DNA of 64,000 nucleotides from Streptomyces lichenis (GTDB taxonomy: Bacteria; Actinomycetota; Actinomycetes; Streptomycetales; Streptomycetaceae). The notes under the pieces were generated by a model. That model searched no databases. It was not told where the DNA came from and saw nothing but the letters and a program-made list of their open reading frames with translations. The translations under genes were made by a program, and so were the position numbers. Positions within the stretch are counted from its first letter, which is position 1. Every line of letters starts with the position of its first letter. Location of the stretch: positions 37,662-101,661 of the forward strand of contig NZ_JALPTH010000028.1 in assembly GCF_023218175.1 (NCBI RefSeq), given 5' to 3'. Positions 25,014 to 33,352 of this stretch are shown in pieces.

Positions 25014-26210
25014 TCAGACGCGGCCGGGCGCCGGCCGGAGCGCCCGCAGGGCCAGTGCGGCGGCTCGCGCGCCGCTGGCGAAGGCCACCTCGGCCAGCAG
25101 GCCCGGCGCCGCGACCTGGTCCCCGGCGAGCAGCAGCCCGTCGCCGCGGTCGATCGCGGGGCGGTCCCGCCAGGTGGTGCCGGGGTGGTCCACCGCGCCG
25201 GTGCGCCCGCTCGCCACAGCGACGGCACGGTGCCGCTCGCGGTCGCGCCAGCCGGGGCAGGCGGTGTCGAGCACCCGCTCGGCGTGGGCCAGCCCGTCGG
25301 CCTTGGCCTGGTCGGGCGCGATCGGGAACTGCCCCTGGAACAACTGCTCCCCGGCCGGGGCCAGCCCCGGGTCCTGGGCGGTGTACCGCTCCAGCCAGCC
25401 CGGCGCGTCCAGGTCGGAGACCACGAACGGGTCGCCGGTCCGCTGCCGCAGCGCCAGGTCCAGCAGCACCGTGCGGCCCCCGGGCCAGCTCAGCGAGGGG
25501 TCGCCCAGCAGGGTCCGGGCCGCGTCGAGCGAGGTCGCCACGATGACCGGCCCGCCCCCCGAGGGCGGCGCGTCCAGCCGGGCGGAGGTCTCGATCACCA
25601 CGCCGAGGTCCCGGGCGCGGGCGGCCATCCGGTCCACCAGCCGCCCCCAGCCGCCGCGTACGAAGTGGGCCTGCGGCGGCAGGGCGGCCGACCGGCGCAG
25701 CCGCTCCTGGACGAAGCGGGCGGAGAGCGAGCCGGGGTCGTGGTGGAAGGTGCCCACCGCCGCGAAGTGCGCCGCGGCCCGGGCGGCGGCGGGACCGGCC
25801 AGCCCGGTCGCCCAGTCGGTGAAGGAGAGGTCGACCGGAGCGGCGTCGGCACGCACCCGGGTCAGCCGGAGCAGACCGGGCGGCGGAGTGCGGCGCAGTC
25901 GCCCGTCCCGGAGGAACCGGAAGCGGGCGGCCTCGCGCAGCGGCAGTGCGGCGAGCGGGCGGAGCAGCCCGCGCGGCGCGAGCCAGGCCCATGCGGCGCC
26001 GCCGCGGTAGAGGGCGTGCGGGCCCTCGTTGGTGCGGTACGGGCCGTCGGCGGTACGGGCCCGGCCGCCGGGCCGGGTGTGCGCCTCGTACACGGTGACG
26101 GCGGCCCCGGCCTCGGCGGCGCTGATGGCGGCGGTCAACCCGGCCAGCCCGGCCCCGACCACGGTGACGGCGGGGTGGCGAGCGGCGGCGGACGGCGGGG
26201 TGCTCGGCAT
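25014..26210 (-). CDS. FAD-dependent oxidoreductase (phytoene-desaturase/amine-oxidase superfamily)
   Basis: 398 residues from the ATG at 26210 (GGGAG upstream). The N-terminal GxGxxG fold is VTVVGAGLAGLTAAISAAEAG, followed by VTVYEAHTRPGGRARTAD (the FAD ribose Glu and the GGRxR signature). The C-terminal DGLLLAGDQVAAPGLLAEVAFASG is the FAD pyrophosphate contact. Shorter than carotenoid desaturases (about 500). The mid-region lacks obvious carotenoid motifs, and no crt genes are near, so the substrate is open. The gene lies upstream of, and is probably not co-transcribed with, the quinone reductase (about 100 bp gap). Confidence 0.8.
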   Translation of the reverse strand: MPSTPPSAAARHPAVTVVGAGLAGLTAAISAAEAGAAVTVYEAHTRPGGRARTADGPYRTNEGPHALYRGGAAWAWLAPRGLLRPLAALPLREAARFRFLRDGRLRRTPPPGLLRLTRVRADAAPVDLSFTDWATGLAGPAAARAAAHFAAVGTFHHDPGSLSARFVQERLRRSAALPPQAHFVRGGWGRLVDRMAARARDLGVVIETSARLDAPPSGGGPVIVATSLDAARTLLGDPSLSWPGGRTVLLDLALRQRTGDPFVVSDLDAPGWLERYTAQDPGLAPAGEQLFQGQFPIAPDQAKADGLAHAERVLDTACPGWRDRERHRAVAVASGRTGAVDHPGTTWRDRPAIDRGDGLLLAGDQVAAPGLLAEVAFASGARAAALALRALRPAPGRV

Positions 26211-26274
26211 GGGGTGCTCCCTGAGGCGTGGGTGCCGGTCGTTGGTCACAAGGACTCCGGCCGTCGTCCGGATG

Positions 26275-26319
26275 TGACACCGGTGGGTCTGACACCCGTG
26301 GGTCTGACACCTGTGCGGG
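26275..26319. repeat. Three 15-bp tandem repeats
   Basis: TGACACCGGTGGGTC, TGACACCCGTGGGTC and TGACACCTGTGCGGG follow each other without gaps in the divergent promoter region between the FAD oxidoreductase and the VOC gene. Phase-locked direct repeats like these can be an operator array. Confidence 0.6.
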
Positions 26320-26391
26320 GCGGGTGATCCCGGGGGATCCTGGGAGAGCCGGTACGCCGACGACCGGTGATGACCGGAAGGGAACCGCCCC

Positions 26392-26739
26392 ATGTCCTTC
26401 ACCCATGTTCTCGCCGTCGCGGCCGTACGCGACATGGCCACCGCGACCGAGTGGTACGAGCGGCTGTTCGGGCGCCCGGCCGACGCCACGCCGATGGACG
26501 GCCTCGCCGACTGGCATGTGGCGTCCTCCGGCTGGGTCCAGGTCTACCGGGCGCCGGAACAGGCCGGCGCGGGCATGTTCAACCTGGTCGTGGACGACCT
26601 GGACCGGGCGCTCGCGGAGCTGGCGGACCGGGGCATCACGGCGGGCCCGGTCGAGCCGGGCACCGGACGGGTGCGGTTCGCCGCCGTGCACGACCCGGAC
26701 GGCAACCGGATCGCGCTGATCGAGAGCCCGGCGACGTAG
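26392..26739 (+). CDS. VOC (glyoxalase/bleomycin-resistance fold) protein
   Basis: 115 residues, one vicinal-oxygen-chelate module pair. It begins FTHVLAVAAVRDMATATEWYERLFG, the usual first beta-alpha unit, and ends with FAAVHDPDGNRIALIES, in which HDPDGN and the late Glu contribute to the metal or ligand site. The metal-binding His of glyoxalase I is at HVLAV. No substrate is known. A GAAGGGA ribosome-binding site stands before the ATG. Confidence 0.82.
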   Translation: MSFTHVLAVAAVRDMATATEWYERLFGRPADATPMDGLADWHVASSGWVQVYRAPEQAGAGMFNLVVDDLDRALAELADRGITAGPVEPGTGRVRFAAVHDPDGNRIALIESPAT

Positions 26740-26742
26740 GCA

Positions 26743-26921
26743 TGGACGGAGCACACCGCGATGGCCGCGGCCGGCCAGGGCAACGTCCTCGCCTCCCGGC
26801 TCATCCACCGCGCCCATGCCCAGGCCGGCTGGTTCCTGTACGCCCCGGTACGGCGGAACACCTGACCGCACTACCGGGGATCACCGTGCTCGACCTGGAC
26901 CTCCCGGCAGCCTCGCTTTGA
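26743..26921 (+). pseudogene. Probable PIN-domain toxin remnant
   Basis: Two short coding-like pieces in different frames lie here. The first reads EHTAMAAAGQGNVLASRLIH then RAHAQAGWFLYAPV; the second RPGTAEHLTALPGITVLDLD. I recall Streptomyces PIN-domain proteins with this order (VLASRLIHRAH near the start, TAEHLAALPGITVLDLDLP in the middle). The start, the link between pieces and the C-terminal half are missing, and the frame changes near 26850. It is best read as a decayed toxin fragment; the family assignment is from memory. Confidence 0.4.
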
Positions 26922-26963
26922 CGCCCTGACCCCCTGAGGCCGGGACCCGCGCCGCGGCAGGGG

Positions 26964-27503
26964 CTACGGCAGCCGGGGGAAGCGGGCCTGGAGGTCCCAG
27001 ACGGCCGGGTTGTCGGCCAGGCCCTCGTGCATGTCGGTGAGGTCGGCGAGCAGGTCGTGCAGGAAGTCGCGGGCCTCCCGGCGCAGCTCGGCGTGGCCGA
27101 AGGTGAGCGGCGGTTCGTCGCCCGGCATCCAGTCCGCCTCGACGTCCACCCAGCCGAAGCGGCGTTCGAACAGCATCCGGTCGGCGGACTCGGTGAAGTC
27201 CAGCTCGGCGTACTGCGGGCGGGCGGCGCGGTTGCCGAGCGGGTCGGTGTCCAGCCGTTCGACGATGTCGCAGAGCGCCCAGGCGAAGTCCAGCACCGGC
27301 ACCCATCCCCAGGCGGTGGACACCTCGCGGTCGGCCTTGGTGTCGGCGAGGTAGACGTCCCCGCAGAACAGGTCGTGCCGCAGGGCGTGCACCTCCGCCC
27401 GCCGGTAGTCCGTCTGCGGCGGGTCGGGGAAGCGGCGGGAGAGCGAGTAGCCGATGTCGAGCACGTAGGCGATGGTGCCATGGCGGGGCGGGGCGCTGCT
27501 CAC
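26964..27503 (-). CDS. Conserved hypothetical protein
   Basis: 179 residues, soluble, acidic, rich in Asp/Trp/Phe: YVLDIGYSLSRRFPDPPQTD near the start, TAWGWVPVLDFAWALCDIVE in the middle, RFGWVDVEADWMPGDEPPL near residue 120, then helical HAELRREARDFLHDLLADL. No signal peptide or membrane segment. I do not recognise a characterised family; Streptomyces proteins of this kind are found singly. The ATG at 27503 overlaps the promoter region of the divergent Uma2 gene. Confidence 0.65.
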   Translation of the reverse strand: MSSAPPRHGTIAYVLDIGYSLSRRFPDPPQTDYRRAEVHALRHDLFCGDVYLADTKADREVSTAWGWVPVLDFAWALCDIVERLDTDPLGNRAARPQYAELDFTESADRMLFERRFGWVDVEADWMPGDEPPLTFGHAELRREARDFLHDLLADLTDMHEGLADNPAVWDLQARFPRLP

Positions 27504-27601
27504 ACGTTCGAGCGAATGGGGGCGGATCCGGCGGCGGGGGACGGATCGCCGGCGGAGGCTGTGAGCCGTCGGGGAACGACGAGGTGACGGAGGTGGGGGA
27601 G

Positions 27602-28294
27602 ATGGCGGAGGCGCACGCCGTCGGTACGGCGGGGGAGCCGTACGCCTGGGACGGTGACGAGTCCGACGAGGACGAGGACTACCGGGCGCTGCTCGATCGG
27701 CTGCGGGAACGCGTCCCGTGCCTCCTCACCGGAGAGGCCTTCGAGGTCTTCACGGCGGTCGCCCCCGAGGGCTGGCGGGTGGAACTGCTGGAGGGGGTCA
27801 TCCACCTCTGGCCCCTCATGGACGGCAACCACGCGGTGATCCTGGCGCGGATCGCCGACCAGGTCGCGGACCAGCGCCGAGGGCTGAACTGCTACCGCAG
27901 GCTCGGCCTGCTGCTGCCCGCCGGGCCGGTACCGGGCGAGCCCGAACCGGCGGCCGGCCGGGCCGAGCCCGACATCGTGGTGGCACACCGGCGCAGCTTC
28001 TGCAACGAGGACCTGTACCAGGACCCTGCCGCGGTGCTGCTCGTCGGGGAGGTCACCTCGGCCGCCACCGCCTTCAACGACCGGGTCAGAAAGTCCCGGT
28101 GCTACGCCCGGGCCGGCATCCCGGTCTATCTGCTCATCGACCGTGACGCCCGGCACATCGTGCTCTGCACCGAGCCCTCGGGGCCCACTGGCGGTGATGA
28201 CGACTACCGCCGTAAGGCCACCTACAAGTTCGGCGAGACCATCCCCCTCCCCGAGCCGCTCGGCTTCGACCTCGACACCGCCGAGTTCCCCTGA
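27602..28294 (+). CDS. Uma2-family (DUF820) PD-(D/E)xK nuclease-fold protein
   Basis: 230 residues. Core motifs: EGWRVELLEGVIHLWPLMDGNHAVI, then AEPDIVVAHRRSF (the catalytic PD), then VLLVGEVTSAATAFNDRVRKSRCYARAGIPVYLLIDR (E-x...-K; Lys in RKSRCYA, then the family's YxxAGIPVYLLID). Uma2 proteins are abundant in Streptomyces and cyanobacteria and have an unproven nuclease role. The ATG at 27602 follows GGAGGTGGGGG; a GTG six codons upstream is an alternative. A second family member lies at 53214-53792. Confidence 0.8.
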   Translation: MAEAHAVGTAGEPYAWDGDESDEDEDYRALLDRLRERVPCLLTGEAFEVFTAVAPEGWRVELLEGVIHLWPLMDGNHAVILARIADQVADQRRGLNCYRRLGLLLPAGPVPGEPEPAAGRAEPDIVVAHRRSFCNEDLYQDPAAVLLVGEVTSAATAFNDRVRKSRCYARAGIPVYLLIDRDARHIVLCTEPSGPTGGDDDYRRKATYKFGETIPLPEPLGFDLDTAEFP

Positions 28295-28312
28295 TCCCGG
28301 GGCCCGGGCCGC

Positions 28313-28960
28313 TCACCCCAGCAACCGCCGCTCCTTCGCCACCGCCACCGCGCCCGCCCGGGTGTCCACGCCGAGCTTGGCGTAGATCCGGCCCAGGTGG
28401 GTCTTGACCGTGGCCTCGCTGATGAACAGGGCGCGGGCGATCTCCCGGTTGCCGAGGCCGTGGGCCAGCTGGGCCAGGATGTCCCGTTCGCGCGGGGTGA
28501 GCGCGGGCGCGGCGGGCGCGGTGGTGGCGCGGCGGGCGACCGGGGCGGACAGGGTGGTACGGCCCCGCGCGGCGGCGTGCACCGCGGCGAACAGCTCCTC
28601 GGGGCGCTCCGCCTTCAGCAGATAGCCGGTCGCCCCGGCGCCGATCGCCCGGCTGACGTCGGCGTCCGTGTCGTACGTGGTGAGCACCAGCACCCGGGGC
28701 GGGGCGGTGTCCGAGGCCGTGGCGGCGGTGATCCGGGCGGTGGCCGCCACCCCGTCGATGCCCGGGCCCAGCTGGAGGTCCATCAGCACCACGTCCGGCC
28801 GCAGCTTGGCCGCCATGGCGACCGCCTCCTCCCCGCCGGCCGCCTCCCCGGCCACCGCGATGCCCTCGGCGCTGTCCAGCAGGGCGCGCAGCCCGGCGCG
28901 CACCACCGCGTGGTCGTCGCAGATCAGCACCCGTACGGGGGCGGGGCCTGGCCCGGTCAT
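28313..28960 (-). CDS. senR: LuxR/NarL-type response regulator, SenR-like
   Basis: 215 residues. The receiver domain is complete: VRVLICDDHAVVRAGLRALL with the acidic pair, phospho-acceptor Asp in DVVLMDLQLG (about residue 58), switch Thr in VLVLTTYDTD and Lys in GYLLKAE. The C-terminal LuxR HTH starts LTPRERDILAQLAHGLGNRE and ends TVKTHLGRIYAKLGVDTRA. It overlaps the sensor-kinase gene by 4 nt. The neighbouring divergent HbpS gene indicates the SenS-SenR heme/redox-sensing system. In S. reticuli this system controls oxidative-stress genes such as furS-cpeB. The symbol rests on context. Confidence 0.85.
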   Translation of the reverse strand: MTGPGPAPVRVLICDDHAVVRAGLRALLDSAEGIAVAGEAAGGEEAVAMAAKLRPDVVLMDLQLGPGIDGVAATARITAATASDTAPPRVLVLTTYDTDADVSRAIGAGATGYLLKAERPEELFAAVHAAARGRTTLSAPVARRATTAPAAPALTPRERDILAQLAHGLGNREIARALFISEATVKTHLGRIYAKLGVDTRAGAVAVAKERRLLG

Positions 28961-30189
28961 CCGGTCGCCTCCGGGTGGTGCAGCGGGATCGCGGCGGACA
29001 GCACGGTGCCCTCGCCGGGCGCGGACTCCACGGTCAGGGTGCCGCCGAGCTGCCCGACCCGGGCGCGCATCGCGGGCAGCCCGTGCCCGCGCCCCGCACC
29101 GGCCCCCGGCCCGGCCGCCGCCGCCCCGGGGTCGAAGCCCCGGCCGTCGTCGCTGACGTCCAGCACCACCTCGTCGTCCAGATAGGTCAGCGTCACCGCC
29201 GCCGATCCTGCCGCCGCGTGCTCGCGTACGTTGGCCAGGGCGCCCTGGGCGATCCGTACCAGCGCCGCCCGCACCCGCTCGGGCACCGCCACGCCCGGCG
29301 CCCCGTCCACCCGCAGCACCGCCGACTCCCGGGCGGCCACCGCTGCCAGCGCCTCCTCCAGACCGCCGCCGCGCGCCAGGTCGGCGGGGGCCAGGTCGTG
29401 GACGAAGCGGCGGGCCTCGGCGAGCCCGTGCTCGGCACCGGCCGCGGCGGTACGCGTATGGCGGCGGGCGGTCGCCGGGTCCTCGTCCCAGACCCGCTCG
29501 GCCGCCTGGAGCAGCATCCGCTGGCTGGACAGGCCCTGCGCCAGGGTGTCGTGGATCTCCATCGACAGCCGCTGCCGCTCGGCCAGCGCGCCCGCCCGCC
29601 GCTCGGTCTCCGCCAGCGCCCGCCGGGTGCGCACCAGGTCGTCGATGAGCGCGCGCTGGCGGGCCGACTGCCGCTGGGCGTGCACGAACACCGCGGTCGC
29701 CACGGCGGCCACCGCGGGCGGCGCCACCAGCAGGTTCGGATCGAACCCAGCACCGTCGGCCAGCCGCAGCTGCGCCGCCATCACAAACGCGGTGAGCAGC
29801 GCGACCAGGGCGAGCGAGGCGCGGGTGGGCAGGGTGCGCAGCCCGGTGTAGAGCAGCGGCACCGCGCACCAGGCGAAGCTGGGCGCGAGCACCACCAGCA
29901 CCACCCACACCGCGACCACCGCGCCCAGCCACCCCAGCCGCCGGGTGTCCCGGGCGCCGGGCCGGGAGTACGGCGCGGCGGACCGGTCGGCGCTCTCCCC
30001 GACCACGTACAGCAGCGCGAGCACCGCCGACAGGGCGACCACCCAGCCGCCCCGGTCCGCCCACGGGTGGCGCAGCAGGAAGCGGGCCAGCGAGGCGCCG
30101 AGCAGCAGGAAGAACGCGGCCCGCATGACCCGCGCCAGCCACCGCCCGTCCGGGTCGGCGGCCGTCCGCAGTCGCTCCGGATGCTCCAC
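28957..30189 (-). CDS. senS: NarL-family sensor histidine kinase, SenS-like
   Basis: 410 residues. The N-terminal part has five or so membrane helices (about 21-40, 46-64, 90-108, 112-140, 152-166). The HisKA_3 dimerisation domain carries the phospho-acceptor His in RLSMEIHDTLAQGLSSQRML. The ATPase domain has the N-box (ALVRIAQGALANVREHA), DDGRGFDP (G1) and GHGLPAMRARVGQLGG (G2). Five TMs plus a divergent hbpS match SenS, which interacts with extracellular HbpS to sense heme and redox stress. Stop and start codons overlap with the response regulator gene. Confidence 0.85.
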   Translation of the reverse strand: MEHPERLRTAADPDGRWLARVMRAAFFLLLGASLARFLLRHPWADRGGWVVALSAVLALLYVVGESADRSAAPYSRPGARDTRRLGWLGAVVAVWVVLVVLAPSFAWCAVPLLYTGLRTLPTRASLALVALLTAFVMAAQLRLADGAGFDPNLLVAPPAVAAVATAVFVHAQRQSARQRALIDDLVRTRRALAETERRAGALAERQRLSMEIHDTLAQGLSSQRMLLQAAERVWDEDPATARRHTRTAAAGAEHGLAEARRFVHDLAPADLARGGGLEEALAAVAARESAVLRVDGAPGVAVPERVRAALVRIAQGALANVREHAAAGSAAVTLTYLDDEVVLDVSDDGRGFDPGAAAAGPGAGAGRGHGLPAMRARVGQLGGTLTVESAPGEGTVLSAAIPLHHPEATG

Positions 30190-30350
30190 CGGCGCCTCCT
30201 CTCCTACGTCCCGGCCGTCCGTTCATCCTCCCCCCGGCCCCTCGGCCCCGTATCAACCGATCGGCTGACCCGCTCCCGCCCCGGACGGCCCGAGCATCGA
30301 TCCAGAGGCACCAGCCACCACCCCGCACCACCCGACACGAGGAGAGCCTC

Positions 30351-30953
30351 ATGGACACCACCCCCGCCCCCCGCACCCGCCGTCGGCCGTCCCGGCGGGT
30401 CCGGGCCGGGCTGCTGACCGGGGCCGTCGCCGCGGCCGCCGCACTCGGTGCCGGCACCTTCGGCGCGCTCTCCGCCAGCGCCGCCGCGCCCGCCGCACCC
30501 GCCGCGACCGACTCCGTGCCCCGGACCGACTCCGTGCCCCGGGGCCTGACCACCCGCACCACCCATCTCACCGTGGACGCCGCCGTCCGCGCCGCCCAGG
30601 CCGCGCTGGACGCCGCCGAGAAGGACCACCAGCGGGTCACCGTCGCCGTGGTCGACCGCAACGGCAACACCATCGTGACCCTGCGCGGGGACGGCGCCGG
30701 CCCGCAGTCCTACGAGTCGGCCGAGCGCAAGGCGTTCACCGCGGTCTCCTGGAACGCCCCCACCTCCGAGCTGGCCGGCCGGCTCGCCTCGGCGCCCCAG
30801 CTGAAGGACATCCCCGGCACCCTGTTCCTGGCGGGCGGCGCCCCGGTCACCGCCGAGGGCGGCCCGATCGCCGCGGTCGGCGTCGCCGGCGCGCCCAGCG
30901 GGGCGCAGGACGAGCAGTACGCGAAGGCGGGCGTGGCGGCGCTCGGCCGCTGA
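30351..30953 (+). CDS. hbpS: Extracellular heme-binding sensory protein HbpS (GlcG family)
   Basis: 200 residues. A Tat-like signal peptide (RRRPSRRVRAGLLTGAVAAAAALGAG) is followed by a 30-residue linker with a short internal repeat (TDSVPR twice) and then the GlcG/HbpS fold: LTVDAAVRAAQAALDAAEKD, VTVAVVDRNGNTIVTLRGD, SYESAERKAFTAVSWNAPTS, then TLFLAGGAPVTAEGGPIAAVGV. HbpS oligomerises outside the cell, binds or degrades heme and tunes SenS activity. The heme ligand reported for HbpS is a Thr; TLFLAGG and surrounding residues are conserved here, but the ligand cannot be fixed by eye. Divergent from senS, with a 161-bp shared promoter. Confidence 0.85.
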   Translation: MDTTPAPRTRRRPSRRVRAGLLTGAVAAAAALGAGTFGALSASAAAPAAPAATDSVPRTDSVPRGLTTRTTHLTVDAAVRAAQAALDAAEKDHQRVTVAVVDRNGNTIVTLRGDGAGPQSYESAERKAFTAVSWNAPTSELAGRLASAPQLKDIPGTLFLAGGAPVTAEGGPIAAVGVAGAPSGAQDEQYAKAGVAALGR

Positions 30954-31082
30954 GCGCCGCTGAGCGGACGGGGCCCGGGCCGACGGGCCCACGGCGGCCG
31001 CCCCACACCCCGGAGCAGCGGCCGGACCGCCGAGCCACAGCCGCGAACCGGCGGCCCCGGGTGCGATCACCGGCGGGGTTCG

Positions 31083-31088
31083 TACGAT
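31083..31088 (+). promoter_or_regulatory. -10 hexamer for a leaderless transcript
   Basis: TACGAT ends 7 nt before the GTG start at 31096. GGAGGA is directly next to the start codon, too close to work as a ribosome-binding site, so the transcript is probably leaderless. Confidence 0.4.
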
Positions 31089-31095
31089 CGGAGGA

Positions 31096-32586
31096 GTGCG
31101 CCCCCGCCCCCGTACCCCCGCCGCCCCGTCCGGTACCCCAAGCGCCCACCGCGCCGGAAATATCCGCCGCACCCCCTCCCGCGCCGCCGCGGTGCTGCTC
31201 GCCGGGGTGCTCACCGCGGGCGCGGCCACGGGCTGCGGGGGCGCGGCGCGAGGCGGCGGACCGGCGGAGGAGGCGGCTCGGGCCACTCCGGGCGCGGCCG
31301 GGGTGGGGGACCCGTACTTCCCCCGGCTGGGCAACGGCGGCTACGACGTCCGCCACTACGACCTGGACCTCGCCTACGACCCGGCGACCGCCCGGCTGAC
31401 CGGCACCGCCCGGATCGCCGCCCGGGCCACCCAGGACCTCAGCGCCTTCAACCTGGACCTGACCGGGCTCACCGTCACCTCCGTCACCGTGGACGGCCGC
31501 AGCACCCCCGTCACCCGCGCCGGCGGCGAGCTGACCGTGCGGCTCGGCACCGCCCTGCGCGAGGGCGCCGGCTTCCGTACCGTCGTCCGCTACACCGGCC
31601 GCCCGCGCACCCTCACCGACGCCGACGGGTCGCGCGAGGGCTGGCTGAGGACCTCCGACGGGGCAGTGGCGCTCGGGCAGCCGGCCGGCTCGGCCACCTG
31701 GTTCCCCGGCAGCCACCACCCCTCCGACAAGGCCACCTACCGCCTCGCGGTGACCGTGCCGCGGGGCCTGGCGGCCGTCTCCAACGGCGAACCGGCCGCC
31801 CCGGAGGCCGTACCCGCCCCCGCCCCCGGCAAGGCCACCTACGTCTGGCGGACCACCCAGCCCATGGCGAGCTATCTCGCCACCCTCGCCATCGGCCGCT
31901 ACCGGACCACCGCGGACCGCACCCCGGACGGCCTGCCCGTGCACAGCGCGGTGCGGGGCACGGCGGACGGGCCCACCGACCGTCTCCCCGAGGTACTGGC
32001 CTGGGCCGAGCGCCGCTTCGGGCCGTACCCCTTCTCCTCCAGCGGAGTGATCGTGGATCCGTCGGTGGACGCCGGGTACGCGCTGGAGACCCAGAACCGC
32101 CCCTTCTTCGGCAGCGGCACCCTGGATCTGGCCACCCTGGTCCATGAGCTGGCCCACCAGTGGTACGGCAACTCGGTGTCGCCCGCGTCCTGGCGGGACA
32201 TGTGGCTCAACGAGGGGTTCGCCACCTACGCGGAGTGGCTGTACGGGGAGGACACCGAGGGCACCCCGGTGTCACGGCGGTTCGCCACCGCGTACGCCGA
32301 CGACCGCAACTGGGCGTTCCCGCCGGCCGACCCGCCGGGCGCCGCGGACATCTCGGGCGCGCCGGTCTACGAGCGGGGCGCGATGGTGCTGCACCAGGTG
32401 CGCCGGGCGGTGGGCGACCGGGTCTTCTTCGGCGTCCTGCGGGACTGGGCCGCCGCGCACCGGCACGGCAACGCCTCCACCGCCGACTTCACCGCCTTCG
32501 TCGAGCGGCGGGCCGGCGGGCGGGACCTGTCCGCGCTGTGGCAGGCCTGGCTGTACGGGGAGGGGCGCCCGGCGGCCGGCCGGTGA
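31096..32586 (+). CDS. M1-family metallopeptidase, lipoprotein
   Basis: 496 residues. The lipoprotein signal has basic RTPSR, core AAAVLLAGVLTAG and lipobox ATGC. Residues 70-265 form the M1 N-terminal beta domain (RHYDLDLAYDPATARLTGTA). The gluzincin site is complete: HELAHQW (H350, E351, H354) and, 18 residues on, NEGFATYAEW with E373 as the third zinc ligand. The substrate-binding GxMEN-like motif is changed to GYALETQNR (A-x-E-x-x-N), a feature of the shorter bacterial M1 peptidases. It lacks the long C-terminal ERAP domain, so it is a compact secreted aminopeptidase anchored on the outer membrane face. Confidence 0.88.
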   Translation: MRPRPRTPAAPSGTPSAHRAGNIRRTPSRAAAVLLAGVLTAGAATGCGGAARGGGPAEEAARATPGAAGVGDPYFPRLGNGGYDVRHYDLDLAYDPATARLTGTARIAARATQDLSAFNLDLTGLTVTSVTVDGRSTPVTRAGGELTVRLGTALREGAGFRTVVRYTGRPRTLTDADGSREGWLRTSDGAVALGQPAGSATWFPGSHHPSDKATYRLAVTVPRGLAAVSNGEPAAPEAVPAPAPGKATYVWRTTQPMASYLATLAIGRYRTTADRTPDGLPVHSAVRGTADGPTDRLPEVLAWAERRFGPYPFSSSGVIVDPSVDAGYALETQNRPFFGSGTLDLATLVHELAHQWYGNSVSPASWRDMWLNEGFATYAEWLYGEDTEGTPVSRRFATAYADDRNWAFPPADPPGAADISGAPVYERGAMVLHQVRRAVGDRVFFGVLRDWAAAHRHGNASTADFTAFVERRAGGRDLSALWQAWLYGEGRPAAGR

Positions 32587-32620
32587 CCGTGCCCGCCGGG
32601 CGCCCCGTGACGTATCCGGG

Positions 32621-33196
32621 TCAGATGTTGACGCCGAAGTCGCGGGCGATGCCCTCCAGGCCGGAGGCGTAACCCTGGCCCACCGCGCGGAACTTCCACT
32701 CGGCGCCGTTGCGGTACAGCTCGCCGAAGACCATCGCGGTCTCGGTGGCGGCGTCCTCGCTCAGGTCGTAGCGGGCGATCTCGCCGCCGCCGGCCTGGTT
32801 GACGACGCGGATGTAGGCGTTGCGGACCTGGCCGAAGTTCTGCGAGCGGCTGACCGCGTCGTAGATGGAGACCGGGAAGACGATCTTGTCGACGTTGGCG
32901 GGGAGCCCGGCCAGGTTGACGTTGATCTGCTCGTCGTCGCCGCCGCCCTCACCGGTGCGGTTGTCGCCGGTGTGCACGATCGTCTGGTCCGGCGTGGACT
33001 TGTTGTTGAAGAAGACGAAGTGCGCGTCCGAGGCGACCCGGCCCGAGCCGTCCACGCCGATCGCGGAGGCGTCGAGGTCGAAGTCGGTGCCGGTGGTGGT
33101 GCGGACGTCCCAGCCGAGGCCCACGGTGACGGCGGTCAGGCCCGGGGCCTCCTTGGTCAGCGAGACGTTGCCGCCCTTGGACAGGCTTACAGCCAT
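32621..33196 (-). CDS. terD: TerD-family stress protein
   Basis: 191 residues, a single full-length TerD domain: MAVSLSKGGNVSLTKEAPGL, VTVGLGWDVRTTTGTDFDLD, HFVFFNNKSTPD, DNRTGEGGGDDEQINVNLAG with the acidic Ca2+-binding loops, and the C-terminal FGVNI. TerD homologues are abundant Streptomyces proteins induced during development and linked to calcium and tellurite responses. It stands alone here; the Mrr-TerD fusion 13 kb away is a distant relative. Ribosome-binding site AAAGGGA lies before the ATG at 33196. Confidence 0.92.
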   Translation of the reverse strand: MAVSLSKGGNVSLTKEAPGLTAVTVGLGWDVRTTTGTDFDLDASAIGVDGSGRVASDAHFVFFNNKSTPDQTIVHTGDNRTGEGGGDDEQINVNLAGLPANVDKIVFPVSIYDAVSRSQNFGQVRNAYIRVVNQAGGGEIARYDLSEDAATETAMVFGELYRNGAEWKFRAVGQGYASGLEGIARDFGVNI

Positions 33197-33352
33197 GGGA
33201 TCCCTTTCCTCGGTTCCTCGGTGTCTTGCGGGTGCGCCGTTGAGGGCGTCACAGCCAGGAACGCGCGGCGGCCCCGCCTGGTTCCAGCGCCCCGTCACCC
33301 CGGGCAGGAAAAACGGGTGACGGGAGCGGGTGCGGCGGGAACCATGGAGGAC

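Noticed and set aside
24982..26871. 629-codon minus-strand open frame
   Set aside because: It overlaps the flavoprotein gene in another frame; only the 25014-26210 frame has family motifs.
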